Shown: positions 34,884-47,768 of the stretch, in pieces
How positions within the stretch are numbered: the first letter of the stretch is position 1
Layout: every line of letters starts with the position of its first letter
Source of the DNA: Ectobius pallidus
Lineage: Eukaryota; Arthropoda; Insecta; Blattodea; Ectobiidae
Direction: 5' to 3'
NCBI GenBank assembly: GCA_964059195.1
Contig: CAXKWD010000005.1
Coordinates: 144,795,686-144,859,685, forward strand
DNA: 64,000 nt
The notes under the pieces: generated by a model
Seen by the model: only the letters and a program-made list of their open reading frames with translations
Told to the model about the DNA's origin: nothing
Databases searched by the model: none
Program-made: the position numbers and the translations under genes

Positions 34884-36483
34884 GCCCTGTTTCATAGAAC
34901 TTTTACACATATTATTAGCAAATGCATCATAATATTAACTTCATTAGTTCTATAACTTGCTAATAATATCACTTAATAATGTTAAAACTCATAATATTAC
35001 TTATTAATAGGGATAAGAACTCAACTCATAATATTACTTATTAATAGGGATAAGAACTCTACTCATAAAATCTCTTCACTAATAGTATTAGTTCATTAGT
35101 CAGCTGATTGATTTGGAGGTTATGTCTGTATTGTTGTATGTGTTTTTTTTAATTCTCATTCTTTTTATTAGTACTATTTCAAAGCAGCACGGCCTACATA
35201 ATATATCTTCATAAATGTAACAAATAATAACTATCTCTGAGAAATAAATAAACCTACCAGGCAATTAGCAGCAGGCTTATGTACTAAAATCTAGCCTCAA
35301 AGCCTAAAAAACTTGTTATGACAAAAATTCCTTTAATAGCGTATGTAAGCTTTTTCTTAAATGATAATTAAATTAGATTGAGTCATTTTTCAAAAATTGA
35401 AGATCACGAAATCTGAATCACATGGGATTGAGAATAACTATTAACCCAAATACACTTATAGAAGAACACCCAATGTTATGAGTAAATTTTATTACCTTTG
35501 CAAAGTATGAAACAGTTTACTAATAATATTAGTAATATTAGTAATTAATCATTTAAGGCCTGGGCCCTGTTTCATAGAACTTGCTAATAATATTAGTTAA
35601 TAATATTAGAACTCATAATATTATTCATTAGTTATCAAAATCTTGTTTCATAGGAATATGAACACTACTCATAAAATCTCTTCACTAATATTATTAGTTC
35701 ATTAGTCAGCTGTTTGATTTGGAGGTTATGTCTGGATTGTTGTTTGTTTTTCCCCTTCTCAGTCTTTTTGTCAATACTATTTCAAAGCAGCGCGGCCTAC
35801 ATATATCTTCATAATAACTAGCTCTAAGAAATGAATAAACCTGACAGGCACTTATTCAAAATAGGTTTATGTACTAAAATCTAACCTCAAATCTTAAAAA
35901 CGTGTTTTGACAAAAATTCCTTTGATAGTGTATGTAAGCTTTTTCTAAATTGATAATTACATCAGAGTGATTCATTTTCCACAAATTTAAAATCACAAAA
36001 TCTGAATTACATGGGTTTGAGAATAACTTATTAGCCCAAATACACTTATAGAAAAGCACCTAATATTATTAGTAAATTTTATTAAATTCATATGTTTGTT
36101 CCATAAGATTATAGGCTATTCTTGGCATAAAATTCCTTGGTCTGCGAACATATACTTCTTCATCACTGTTAGTTGAATCAGAATCAGCCATTTTCTTGAT
36201 TTTCACAACTTTGATGTCACAAATTCAACCTCTCTGCTAATCTTATGGGAGAAAATTCACTCATAGAAAAACAACTAATATTATGATTAAATTCTATTAC
36301 CATTGGTGTGTATGAAACAGTTCACTAATAATATTAGTAACATTTACTAATAATTTAGGGCCATGAACTCATAACTAATAATGTTAGCTAATATTCTTAT
36401 GAAACAGAAGACTAATAAAATTAACTAATATTATTATGTCTTTGCTAATAATATTAGTGTAAAGGTTCTATGAAACAGGGCCC
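34884..36483. mobile_element. Harbinger-like element, two adjoining or nested copies
   Basis: The left terminus GCCCTGTTTCATAGAACTTT (34,884) is inverted at the right as AAGGTTCTATGAAACAGGGC (ending 36,483). A second start, GGGCCCTGTTTCATAGAAC, lies at 35,562. The bodies 35,055-35,540 and 35,665-36,330 align for hundreds of bases (TTAGTTCATTAGTCAGCTG, GCGGCCTACAT, ATGTACTAAAATCTA). The second copy has an extra interior segment that encodes the transposase start at 36,069-36,191. AATATTAGTAATATTAG-type subterminal repeats are dense. The expected 3-bp TSD is not clear. Confidence 0.65.
36069..36191 (-). pseudogene. N-terminal remnant of a PIF/Harbinger-like transposase (40 aa)
   Basis: ATG at 36,191 reading left gives MADSDSTNSDEEVYVRRPRN and continues FMPRIAYNLMEQTYEFNKIY to TAA at 36,069-36,071. 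An acidic Ser/Asp start, then RRPR and an E-F-x-x-x-Y/F block is how many insect Harbinger (HARBI1-like) transposases begin. The frame stops where the subterminal repeats resume, so an internal deletion removed the DDE domain. It sits inside the second copy of a TIR element, which supports a transposase rather than a host gene. The superfamily call is inferred from pattern memory and is not proven. Confidence 0.5.
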
Positions 36484-36489
36484 AGAACT

Positions 36490-37330
36490 CATAACTAATA
36501 TTACTAGAAAATTTTCTTATGTAACAGAAGAGAAATTTCACTAGTACAGGTGCTGGAAAGGAACAATGCTGAGTAGAAAGTCACAAAAAGCATTCATAGA
36601 TATCACAGTGATCCCTTCCTCTTAACCATCTATCAAAATACCAAGCGACATGAGTAACAGTTTTAGTAACTAGCTGACATATGTACATACGACTCATTTT
36701 TCATCATTATGTTTAAGAAAATATAAAATGAAAAGTATTACTTTAGTCTAAAATGTGTGATTTTTTAAAATAAAAAATAAAATTTTCCTTATATCCCACA
36801 ATATCCAATAAATGTTAATGTAACGATTATAAAATACTTAGAATCTATTTTAATAAAAAATTATATATTTTTGCCGACCTAACAATGTATTTAATATTCA
36901 TATTAATCTTCTGACAATAACAACTTTGCAAGACAACCATCAGAAGCAGGACCCGTTCATAGAGACAAAGTTCAAAGAAGATTAGCCTAGTCTAGATAGG
37001 ACATTTTACTTATCATGAGTCAGGACAATACTAAATCTCCAAACTTTGTCCTAAAAATAAAACTTTTGAAGTATAACATAATATTAACGTGCATATTTCA
37101 TGTAATCTATTACAAGGATTCAAACACCATTTACTAAATTAACTCTCATAAAATTTTACCGAAATAAAATTTAACAATAAAGAACTAAAATAAATTCATT
37201 CAATTACATTATTTATTACAAATCAGATAGAGTACAGCAAAAGACGAATATGCCCCAAGTCAGTGTTACTCTTCGATCAGTCCATATTTGTGACAAATGA
37301 TCTTCATACTTGCATCAGTTTGCTGTTTGT
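36490..37330. other. AT-rich intergenic DNA
   Basis: No gene is seen between the Harbinger-like element and the minisatellite. Confidence 0.45.
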
Positions 37331-37335
37331 GATAC

Positions 37336-40260
37336 GTTGTCTCTATTCTACCACCAGTTCGAGATTCCTGATATTTTGTCCTTTAACAAACATGATCGAT
37401 ATATTTGATTCGTTACCTCTATTCTACTATCAAATCGACTGTAGTATTATGTTGTCTCTGTACTACCATCAATCTTTTTTCTTACTTCCTTTATTTGGAT
37501 TTTGTATTCGTTGTCTCTATTCTACTAACAAATCGACTGTAGTATTATGTTGTCTCTGTACTACCATTAATCGGTGTTTGTGACATATTGTCTTCTTACT
37601 TGCTTTTTATCCTTTTTTTATTCGTTGTCTCTATTCTACCAACATATCGACTGTGGTATTATGTTGTCTCTGTACTACCATCAATCTTTTTTCTTTCTTC
37701 CTTTATTTGGATTTTGTATTCGTTGTCTCTATTCTACCAACATATCGACTGTGGTATTATGTTGTCTCTGTACTACCATCAATCTTTTTTCTTACTTCCT
37801 TTATTTGGATTTTGTATTCGTTGTCTCTATTCTACTAACAAATCGACTGTAGTATTATGTTGTCTCTGTACTACCATCAATCGGTGTTTGTGACACATTG
37901 TCTTCTTAATTCCTTTATATTGATTTTTTATTCGTTGTCTCTATTCTACTAACAAATCGATTGCAGTATTATGTTGTCTCTGTACTACCATCAATCGGTA
38001 TTTGTGACATATTTTATTTCTAGTTGTTTGTTTTGATTTTTTTTAATTCGTTGTCTCTATTCTACTAACAAATCGACTGTAGAATTATGTTGTCTCTGTA
38101 CTACCATCAGTCATTGTCTTCTTCATATTTCTTTTATTTCGAATTATAATTCGTTGTCTCTATTCTACTAACAATTCTTCTGTGGTATTATGTTGCTCTG
38201 TACTACCATTATTCATTGTTTCCTTACTTGCTTTATTTAAATTTTTTATTCGTTGTCTCTATTCTACTAACAAATCGACTGCAGGATTATGTTGTTTCTG
38301 TACCACCATCAAGCATTTTCTTCTTACTTGCTTTATTTCGATTTTTTCGTTGTCTCTATTCTACTAACAAATCGATTGCAGTATTATGTTGTCTCTGTAC
38401 TACCATCAATCGGTATTTGTGACATATTGTCTTCTTACTTGCTTTATACTTATTTGTTTTCATTCGTTGTCTCTATTCTACTAACAAATCGACTGTAGTA
38501 TTATGTTGTCTCTGTACTACCATCAGTCATTGTCTTCTTCATATTTCTTTTATTTCGAATTATAATTCGTTGTCTCTATTCTACTAACAATTCTTCTGTG
38601 GTATTATGTTGTCTCTGTACTACCATTAATCATTGATTTCATACTTGCTTTATTTCTTTTTTATTCGTTGTCTCTATTCTACTAACAAATCGACTGTAGT
38701 ACTATGTTGTCTCTGTACTACCATTAATCGGTGTTTGTAACATATTGTATTTCTAGTTGTTTGTTTTGAATTTTTTTAATTCGTTGTCTCTATTCTACTA
38801 ACAAATCGACTGTAGTATTATGTTGTCTCTGTACTACCATCAGTCATTGTCTTCTTCATATTTGTTTTATTTCGAATTTTTATTCGTTGTCTCTATTCTA
38901 CTAACAATTCTTCTGTGGTATTATGTTGTCTCTGTACTACCATTAATCATTGATTTCTTTCTTGCTTTACCTAGGTATTTATTTTTTTTATTCGTTGTCT
39001 CTATTCTACTAACAAATCGACTGTAGTATTATGTTGTCTCTGTACTACCATCAGTCATTGTCTTCTTCATATTTGTTTTATTTTAATTTTTATTCGTTGT
39101 CTCTATTCTACTAACAATTCTTCTGTGGTATTATGTTGTCTCTGTACTACCATTAATCATTGATTTCTTACTTGCTTTACCTAGGTATTTATTTTTTTTA
39201 TTCGTTGTCTCTATTCTACTAACAAATCGACTGTAGTATTATGTTGTCTCTGTACTACCATCAGTCATTGTCTTCTTCATATTTGTTTTATTTTAATTTT
39301 TATTCGTTGTCTCTATTCTACTAACAATTCTTCTGTGGTATTATGTTGTCTCTGTACTACCATTAATCATTGATTTCATACTTGCTTTATTTCTTTTTTA
39401 TTCGTTGTCTCTATTCTACTAACAAATCGACTGTAGTACTATGTTGTCTCTGTACTACCATTAATCGGTGTTTGTAACATATTGTATTTCTAGTTGTTTG
39501 TTTTGAATTTTTTTAATTCGTTGTCTCTATTCTACTAACAAATCGACTGTAGTATTATGTTGTCTCTGTACTACCATCAGTCACTGTCTTCTTCATATTT
39601 GTTTTATTTCGAATTTTTATTCGTTGTCTCTATTCTACTAACAATTCTTCTGTGGTATTATGTTGTCTCTGTACTACCATTAATCATTGATTTCTTACTT
39701 GCTTTACCTAGGTATTTATTTTTTTTATTCGTTGTCTCTATTCTACTAACAAATCGACTGTAGTATTATGTTGTCTCTGTACTACCATCAGTCACTGTCT
39801 TCTTCATATTTGTTTTAATTCGAATTTTTATTCGTTGTCTCTATTCTACTAACAATTCTTCTGTGGTATTATGTTGCTCTGTACTACCATTATTCATTGT
39901 TTCCTTACTTGCTTTATTTAGATTTTTTATTCGTTGTCTCTATTCTACTAACAAATCGACTGCAGGATTATGTTGTCTCTGTACCACCATCAAGCATTTT
40001 CTTCTTACTTGTTTTATTTCGATTTTTTCGTTGTCTCTATTCTACTAACAAATCGATTGCAGTATTATGTTGTCTCTGTACTACCATCAATCGGTATTTG
40101 TGACATATTGTCTTCTTACTTACTTTATATTTATTTGTTTTGATTCGTTGTCTCTATTCTACTAACAAATCGACTGTAGTATTATGGTGTCTCTGTACTA
40201 CCATCAATCGGTGTTTGTGGCACGGTGTCTTCTTTTCTTGCTTTATATAGATTTTTTAAT
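37336..40260. repeat. Minisatellite array, about 28 units of about 104 bp with higher-order repeats
   Basis: The core CGTTGTCTCTATTCTACTAA, then CAAATCGACTGTAGTATTATG and GTTGTCTCTGTACTACCAT, recurs at 28 positions from 37,336 to 40,145, spaced 71-119 bp (mean about 104). Variable spacers of about 40-55 bp fall into a few types. Units also form higher-order blocks. 38,568-39,094 recurs at +737 bp (39,304-39,833), and 38,049-38,530 recurs at +1681 bp (39,730-40,210). Frames of 60-106 codons here are Leu/Ser/Tyr repeats of the array, not genes. The last unit decays at about 40,260. Confidence 0.93.
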
Positions 40261-43200
40261 CTTGTTATCTATATTACTGTCGTCGTCTTTCCATGTGTAA
40301 TACCATCAGTCGATGTCTGATGCGTTGCCTTCTTTTCCTTGTTTCCTTGTCTTTCGCGCCTTCTTGTTTTCTTCATACTGTAATTAGTTTACATTAGAGA
40401 TGGCATATACAAACATAATTTTTGTTGCATTTTTATCAACAGCTAAATTGCCGATGCTGATTTCAGATCTGAAGTTAGTTTTTTGTGCATGCTCTAGTTT
40501 CTTGCATTCGGCGTTTTTTTATTATTGCTCATAGCTTTTTAGGAAGGATATTTGATTCATCTCTCTTAAAATTATACTGGCCATAAATATTAAATTGCAA
40601 TGCAGTCCAAACTTTCTCAGTAATAAATACCATGACCCCCACAATCATACATTCTCTTGTAATTACCTGATTAATAAGAATTAATTGCAATTGAAACACA
40701 TATCGTCTATACTCTTTTAATACTAGATGATTTGCAATATAGTCTAAATTTTGTAAGTGGTGCAAGCTGAAATACCTAAAGTCATAAGTTGATTGCTATA
40801 TAACACAATTGTTAAAATGAGGGTAAACCTAAGTGTTTACGATCATGGCCAATATTTCCGTCAGAAGATTTTGCTTTGACGAGCAGTTTCAGAGAAATCC
40901 AAATCACGCACATGGTTATTCACTTCAGGGTAAGATTTAATATTTCTGAGTACTTAAAGGCTCTTCGGCAGGAGAAGAATACACGTCATCTGTTCTTCTT
41001 TCAGTGTCATCACTTGTCTCTGTATTTCTAATCTCACCTTCAGATACAACCAACCCTTTAAAACTAGAACTGGAAGCTCAACAGAATGCACAGTTCCAAT
41101 TGCTGAAAGAGTTTGAGATACTGAGTCTGTTTTTCTTTCCTAAACCTTTTTGTATTTGTGAGGCAAAAATAACAATAACTTTTATGATCCTTTGGTTCTC
41201 GCTAGGTCATGGGAATTCTGATAGATAAACCCTTATGTGGTAAAGCCTTCACAGAGAATGTTATACTATGTCTTTTTCGAATAAGTGTGATTTATCCATA
41301 AATGTGTCTGGATTAATTGTAATGTGACGTCTCCTTATAGCCATGATCAGATAAAAATTTATCAGAATAAAAACGGAAATTGTTTTCATTTCTGTACAAT
41401 ACTACCTAATTACCTGTCAATCAGATATAATTGACTGGAATACCTAAGTTTGAATTGTATTAAAACTAAAGCGTGGGGAAAAAGTTTTCAGAATTGAAAT
41501 CAGCACGTCAAAATAATTACGAATCAGTGAAAAAAATTCATGCAACTGAGATTAAGGGGAAAAAATGACAGTGTAATAGGCTACATATTAGTTATATTTT
41601 TAATTATATCACAAGTTTCGAGTGATGCGTTATATACTTCATTTTTAAAAAATTTATTCAACATAAAGGTTCAACTATCTGAGTGGTCACAATACATGTT
41701 TATTTCCCCGTACAGGGCTTACAAAATTCCCCTTGGGTGATGTCAGATCATGCAAACACTGTTTTGCTGGCACGTCAGTAATCCTATATTAGTCGGAAAT
41801 TACAATAATTAACAAATGTTTTGAAGAAGTGATTGTAGTGAAATCAGAATTTAATTGAACGTGTCCCGCACATAGCTAAATCATCGTTAACCTTATCAAT
41901 GATAAAATGTATGCTGAAAACTTGAGCCCTAAAAACGTGAGGCTGCTCAGAAGGATTGATCTGTAGCCCGGAGGAGTAAATATTTTTGTAACTTCATGCC
42001 TTAAATTTCGATTAGTGGATTGCGTATTGCTTACCGCTATATTAAACTGTCTTACGTAACCTAAACCCGCTAGATTGTTATATTAAAATGTTCATAATAT
42101 TACATTTCTTGCCTCCTGTAGACTTTTTAGCAGTTAAAATTTTTAAAAATATATTCGAGCAGCACTTCGGCTTTTTTTTAATATTTTTTTGAAATGTACA
42201 GTCCACCGTATTTTATTTCTGATATTGCAGCTTGAACTGCCACAGGCTTTTCATGTCACATGAAAGGAAGGCGGAGCTTGTGATTTTGAGCTATTACAAT
42301 AACTTAACAAAAACCCTTGGTGAGGATCAGTTTATAACACAGTTTGCAAAATCAAAGTAAAAAAACTTAGCTTTATAAGTATTACACTTGGCTATTCATA
42401 ATTTTCATTGGAATATAAGTATTTAATCCTTCCACACTTCTTTTAAAAGTGGATAATTTGTGTAATTTTCAATATCGTAATTTCAGTGCCTGTGAATTGT
42501 GTTAATAAATTATTTTATCTGGTGGAGTGGTTATCTCTTTACCTACAATTTGGTTCATATTTTTATGGGATGTTGATACTGTATATGCTAAACATATACC
42601 CCCTCCCGAAATTTCATTTTCTTCCTCGAAAACTTGACCCTGGCTATGGGCCTGTATTTAAATCTGACATATAAATTCTCACCAACGTTCATTACGTTCT
42701 TTATATGTCTACCATATTAACTGTTTTACTTAATAACCCATGATGGGGAAGGCTCTGAGGAAGGGTTATAACTGATATGGCGGGGTGTGGGGGTGGCCCA
42801 TACATGATTGAAATTCAGGCTGAGTCGTCCGCAGACTTCTACGGTTGAGAACCACTTCTATAAAGCAAGTCTTTCATTTTCAGGCCAGGCAAAAGGGAAA
42901 ATCCACTACGGCAAATAATAATTATAATTCCGTGCATGTAAAACATCTTACCTTTAAGGCATATGTAGCCTACAGTACACTTTTAGATATGAAAATTTTA
43001 TTTTTAAGCATTAGGACTCTCAATTTTTTAATCGGTTACAAATCGCCCAGCAACATCAGTGCTTTACAGATTAGTGTTAACTTAATAATCACACACACAC
43101 ACATACATAAAACAAACACACAAACAAGACCTGAGGTCAGCCAATGGTCCCTCTGTAACAATATGTATATTTCTGGCTTAAAGATAAAGTGATGCTTCAG

Positions 43201-44760
43201 TTACTCTCTTCGACCGATGTTTCTGGTGTTTACAGGAGATTATCCTTGTATATTAAGACATTTCACAAGAAAAATATTTTGTAATTATTTATAATTTGTT
43301 TATAAAAATTGTTTTCTTGAAAATTAAGGCTACATACTTGAACACGATTACTTCAAAACTATGAAAGATAGAAACACAAAATGTTCATTATTTTGTAGAT
43401 AGAATAATTCTCTAGTGTCTGTCGTCTTGTTTCTTTGGCTACTTAAGATTTTAAATGATTGTCACCTAGATTTATATAAACTGAAAGTAATTTTTTTTGT
43501 TCACATCATTATAAACAAAAATCTAGAACAAAGTAGAATATTCGTACCGGTATATCAAAAATGTCTCCACGCCAAGCACTAGAAAACTTTGCAAGCTTCA
43601 AAATGACACCAAAATCACCTTGATATGTTATTTATAATAGTATATTGCGATACAAGTGCCGTAAGGCACGTTTACGGGTCGAGGAAACAGATTGAAAACC
43701 CGAGGCGCAGCCGAGGGTTTTTAAGTTTTCGAGTGTTGCATGCTATTTTTTGCACGATGATTATTTATATCAATTTAATTATATTAATTGTGATATTACC
43801 TGAAAATATTATGTAAATACATTCTTGAAAATAGATGTTTATTTCAGAAAGTGATTCGCATGTGTTTGTTGTTATGGGAACCGAATATTTGTCCTGGGGG
43901 CCATGGCCATAAAGGATTGTATTATGAAGTGTATCGTAATGAATTATGACGTAGCGCTTGGACCGTAAGTGTTTTAACCTCATCGCAACCGGCCTTAGCA
44001 ACAAGACTGTGTGGGAATGTCAACTTACGATCCATGTAAACAAAGTTCGTAAGTACCACTTACTAGCTAAGGAGTGCAAAAAAGAATTATGATGTTTGAA
44101 AGAAATGAATACCAAGCGATTTCCTACTTACGGGAAACTGAGAAGGAAGCAAAATTTGTATCGAAACACATGCAAACACATAGGCTACAAGGAAAACCAA
44201 GAAAATGCGAACTTGAAACCGTTCATACTTACTCAGCACATGGCTTCACTTACTTACATGGTGCATTAGTGACAACTAATTGTCATGGTGATCCTAGCTG
44301 TTAAAAAGCTACCTTAAATAAATAAATTTTTAATAAACCGAACTAACCCTTTTTTGAACGCTACATTTTTTTCTTTTTATGACATATAACCAGTTAGTAA
44401 AAGGTTTCTTGGATCAATTAAGTTCAAAAGCAACATAGCATCGAATGAATCCTTCCATTTTTCTTGCCAAAGGTATTATTCTTGTCAGAATTAATTTAGA
44501 CTCCTACCTGAAATGCATCATAAAAATCGAAAATCGCGATATAGGCTATCTTACCTCATTTGAGTTGAACAATTCGTAAGAACGTACTCTTCGATCGTTG
44601 TATTCGAGAAATCTATTTCCATCTTCTCCTAGGACGTACGATACTCTTTAGATTTTTGTCTATATATAATTAGGGGAACTTTTTCTTCAATTATACGAAC
44701 CATATGAACTTTTGATTTTTATATATTTTTAACTTTTACTTCATTCTGACAGTAACATAT
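40261..44760. other. Long stretch without supported genes
   Basis: Only short unrecognised frames occur (for example 41,004-41,228, 42,845-43,192 and 44,074-44,304). A short CA run lies at 43,091-43,104. A GC-richer patch at 43,650-43,735 (CAAGTGCCGTAAGGCACG, an 8-bp hairpin, then AACCCGAGGCGCAGCCGAGG) looks like a repeat fragment. Confidence 0.5.
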
Positions 44761-44762
44761 TT

Positions 44763-45265
44763 TGATGAGCTCAGTACGTAGACCTATGTCTTCATTTCTC
44801 TTGAGGTCTCTCCTTGTACTGCCTAACGTTTCATAGAAATCGCACACATTTCTGCAGCTTGTAATTTGCTTTGGTCTTTATGTTTCATTATCTATGATTT
44901 GCTGTCATTGTTTTATAACATTTGGTTTTCGTGACTATTCTTGTCTTATTTTATAATGTTTTAGAAACAGTTTCAAGTATTTACTTAATTTTTTCTATAA
45001 ATTACCTATCTCTGTATCGATATTTATGTCACATCCCAAATAGTTAAAAAAGCTTACTTGTTCCAGGATTTGATTGTCAGTGCAAATTTTCGAGCCTAGT
45101 CTATTAAATACTTTAGGCGATATGGCATTAACTTAGATTTTCTTCTTGATATTTTGAGATTGTAAAATTGTCTACTTTTCACATTAATTTCTAAACTGAT
45201 CCTTGAAGATATTTTTCACTGTATTATTGCATTGCATTATTTTGACATCAGTGTACAGCAGCATA
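44763..45265 (-). pseudogene. LINE reverse-transcriptase relic (RTE-like C-terminal half)
   Basis: On the - strand, broken frames keep the expected order. The first is a block reading FNYLGCDIN, encoded near 45,028-45,060, corresponding to the F-x-Y-L-G RT motif 7 region. Next, near 44,788-44,825, is RRDLKRNEDI, a hallmark of insect endonuclease-reverse-transcriptase proteins. Several in-frame stops lie between. It belongs to the same broad type as the relic at 28,085-28,490. Confidence 0.6.
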
Positions 45266-46317
45266 ATTAAAAAATATTGTGTCATAATAATATGTATTCC
45301 TAGATTTACTTAAGCTTTCTATTTCTCTATAATCCTATATATATTTTCATTCTAATATATGAATTTTTAAGCATGCATTTACTTGTGGTCAGTTAAAAGG
45401 AACACAGAGTTTCCACATTCTACATTAGTAAAATCGGAAGTGAATCTACACGACCCATCCACTTTCTCGTTATCTGTCAAGTTTCTTAAGATTGAACACA
45501 TTTTAAGTATTAAGGCAAAAAATATTAATATCCACAAACAATAAAAAATAGATGACAACCCTTATGTGACATCTGTAAGGCACCACTAAACATTCAAAGA
45601 AACATTAGAATTACATTATAGAATATTTCTGAATGGTTGTTATAAGCTAGCCACCTCGGACACAACAATCGAGGGACGATGATTATAATTATAAATATCT
45701 TAACATTATGTAAGGGACCAGGATTGAAATATAATTATTGTAAAACCCGACCCTGACGAGAAGATAGATGCTTACGGTAGAGAAAGTTAAATGGGTGTTT
45801 CACACTATTTATTTTCATAGCAATTTCATAATTTTCACTCATACACGCTCCTTCTTCTGATTAAAAAAAAATATATATATATTTTAGAACATACATGAGC
45901 CAGAGTTAGGTTGGTGCAATGTTAATTCAATGTACTAAAAGCCGCCAGCATATTCTTGCGTGTCATATTATATCCATTGTACTAAAGATTTTTCTTACCT
46001 CCAAAAATGGTCATCAGTTTGTGCATTTATATTGGTAGGCCCCTACTGACTGCTTACTGCAAAGAATCTTTCCAATCTCCATCACATCCAACATATCATG
46101 GTATTAAACTATGCATCGGGAATTTTTCACATGGTCTTCATAAAGTTTTGTACACTGTTTCCTCAGTAACGAGAAATACCTGTTGATCTCATCAGATAAT
46201 TAAACGTATTATGTTTCTGTAGCAACACACATGGATTAATTTGTTCATCTTGTTAACCTATGAAACGTTTATTATTGGTGAAGGTAAAATTACGTCAGTG
46301 GACCGCTGTAGTGGAAC
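45266..46317. other. AT-rich intergenic DNA
   Basis: No gene is seen. 45,600-45,660 weakly resembles the R1 right end. Confidence 0.4.
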
Positions 46318-46840
46318 TTTTTTACTTCCTCTCCCCTACCACAGGTACTTAGGTAGAAGAAGTACTTGTTCTGCCCCGAAATTCGAAGTCGAGATTTTTA
46401 CATAAATGCAAGATTTGAGGTCCCCTGAATACAAAAATGCTATTTTCATAAATGTGTCTATGTGTGTGTTTCTGTGTGTATGTAAACAGCGAACCTTGAG
46501 AACGAAAAGGCATATAAAACAAAATTTTATATTTGTCTCAGGTATCTTCTGGGGATGTGACAAGAAGATTGGTGCGACATTCTTTTACCTTTAATGCCAC
46601 TTTACATTAAGAAAATTTATGTTTTTGCTATTTTTTCGAAAAAGGCTCAACGATTTTTTTTCAATTTTGAACACTAGTTGCTTATACTAAGAACTAAAAC
46701 TTTTATTTGAAACATTTTTAGTAAAACGTGTCTGAAGAGTAGTTAAAGCTACCCACGAGGCATTTAGAAACCCAGTCTTGCCTGGTGAACAATAATGCTT
46801 TGCATGAGGTTGAAACGATTGAACACGCACTTTTGTTTAA
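46318..46840 (+). repeat. Dispersed repeat family R1, copy 4
   Basis: The collinear relative of 818-1330, with the same GT-rich internal stretch (46,458-46,482). The opposite-strand frames of 62-75 codons overlap and are not conserved. Confidence 0.65.
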
Positions 46841-47113
46841 ATTTCCTACATTAATTCCATAATATACATAATATTATATTATAGATATATTAAGTATTAT
46901 AATAAGTTATACTAAGAGCCAAAACATTTTTTCTTTATTTTCTTTAAAGGTACAATAAATAGAGTAATGTATTGTTTTTTACCCTAACATTAGCTTTAGT
47001 GTTTGAAACATTAACACACTACGGCTGAACTGGTGAAAAGCGACTATCGATTGTTTGTCGTAGGTTATTTCACTTACAGTAACTCGAAGAGCATATTTTT
47101 ATTAATTTACGTA

Positions 47114-47148
<35 letters not shown>

Positions 47149-47709
47149 TTACATGCTTAGTTCACATGAAGTCCGAATTCTCTCGTGGTATTACCTATTA
47201 TTATTTTCGTTTTTTTCTGAAGTGACCCTTGCTGTACCATAGCATCTGCCATAATCCCCTATTCACTCCATTTAATGGTACATGATTTGATCTTGAAAGC
47301 AATATAAGGTATCTTAGAATAGCTCCTAAATTGGTAAAAACAGAAGACTAAACGAAAGAAGTGAACACTAGCTCTAAAAAATCATTGCGTATAAGGAGTT
47401 AATCAATAAGCGAAAAATCCGATAACAGATAACTATTACGCAATAAGAAGATAATTAGTATTTTACATTGAAATGAAAAAGCAAAAGGATCTTGAATCGT
47501 GTAACGTATATGAAAGGTTCGACATTAGATAAATAAAATAGGTCTATAGTTTATTAAGTCTAGGAATACGCAAACTAAGGAATGTTATTATTAATTATGA
47601 GAGAGGTAGGCCTACTTGCCATTTAAGATTAATTATTTTGTAGTGCTGTATGAAAAATCGAGAAGAAATTCTTGGTAAAGTCTTCGTAACACCGATAATA
47701 GTCAGAAAC

Positions 47710-47768
<59 letters not shown>

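Noticed and set aside
37263..40103. Many overlapping frames of 60-106 codons rich in Leu/Ser/Tyr
   Set aside because: They are translations of the minisatellite. The unit length is not a multiple of three overall, and similar peptides appear in shifted frames.
37336..40260. CRISPR-like array of repeats and spacers
   Set aside because: The repeat core (about 55 bp) and spacers (about 40-55 bp) are degenerate, spacers recur in blocks, and the window is eukaryotic.
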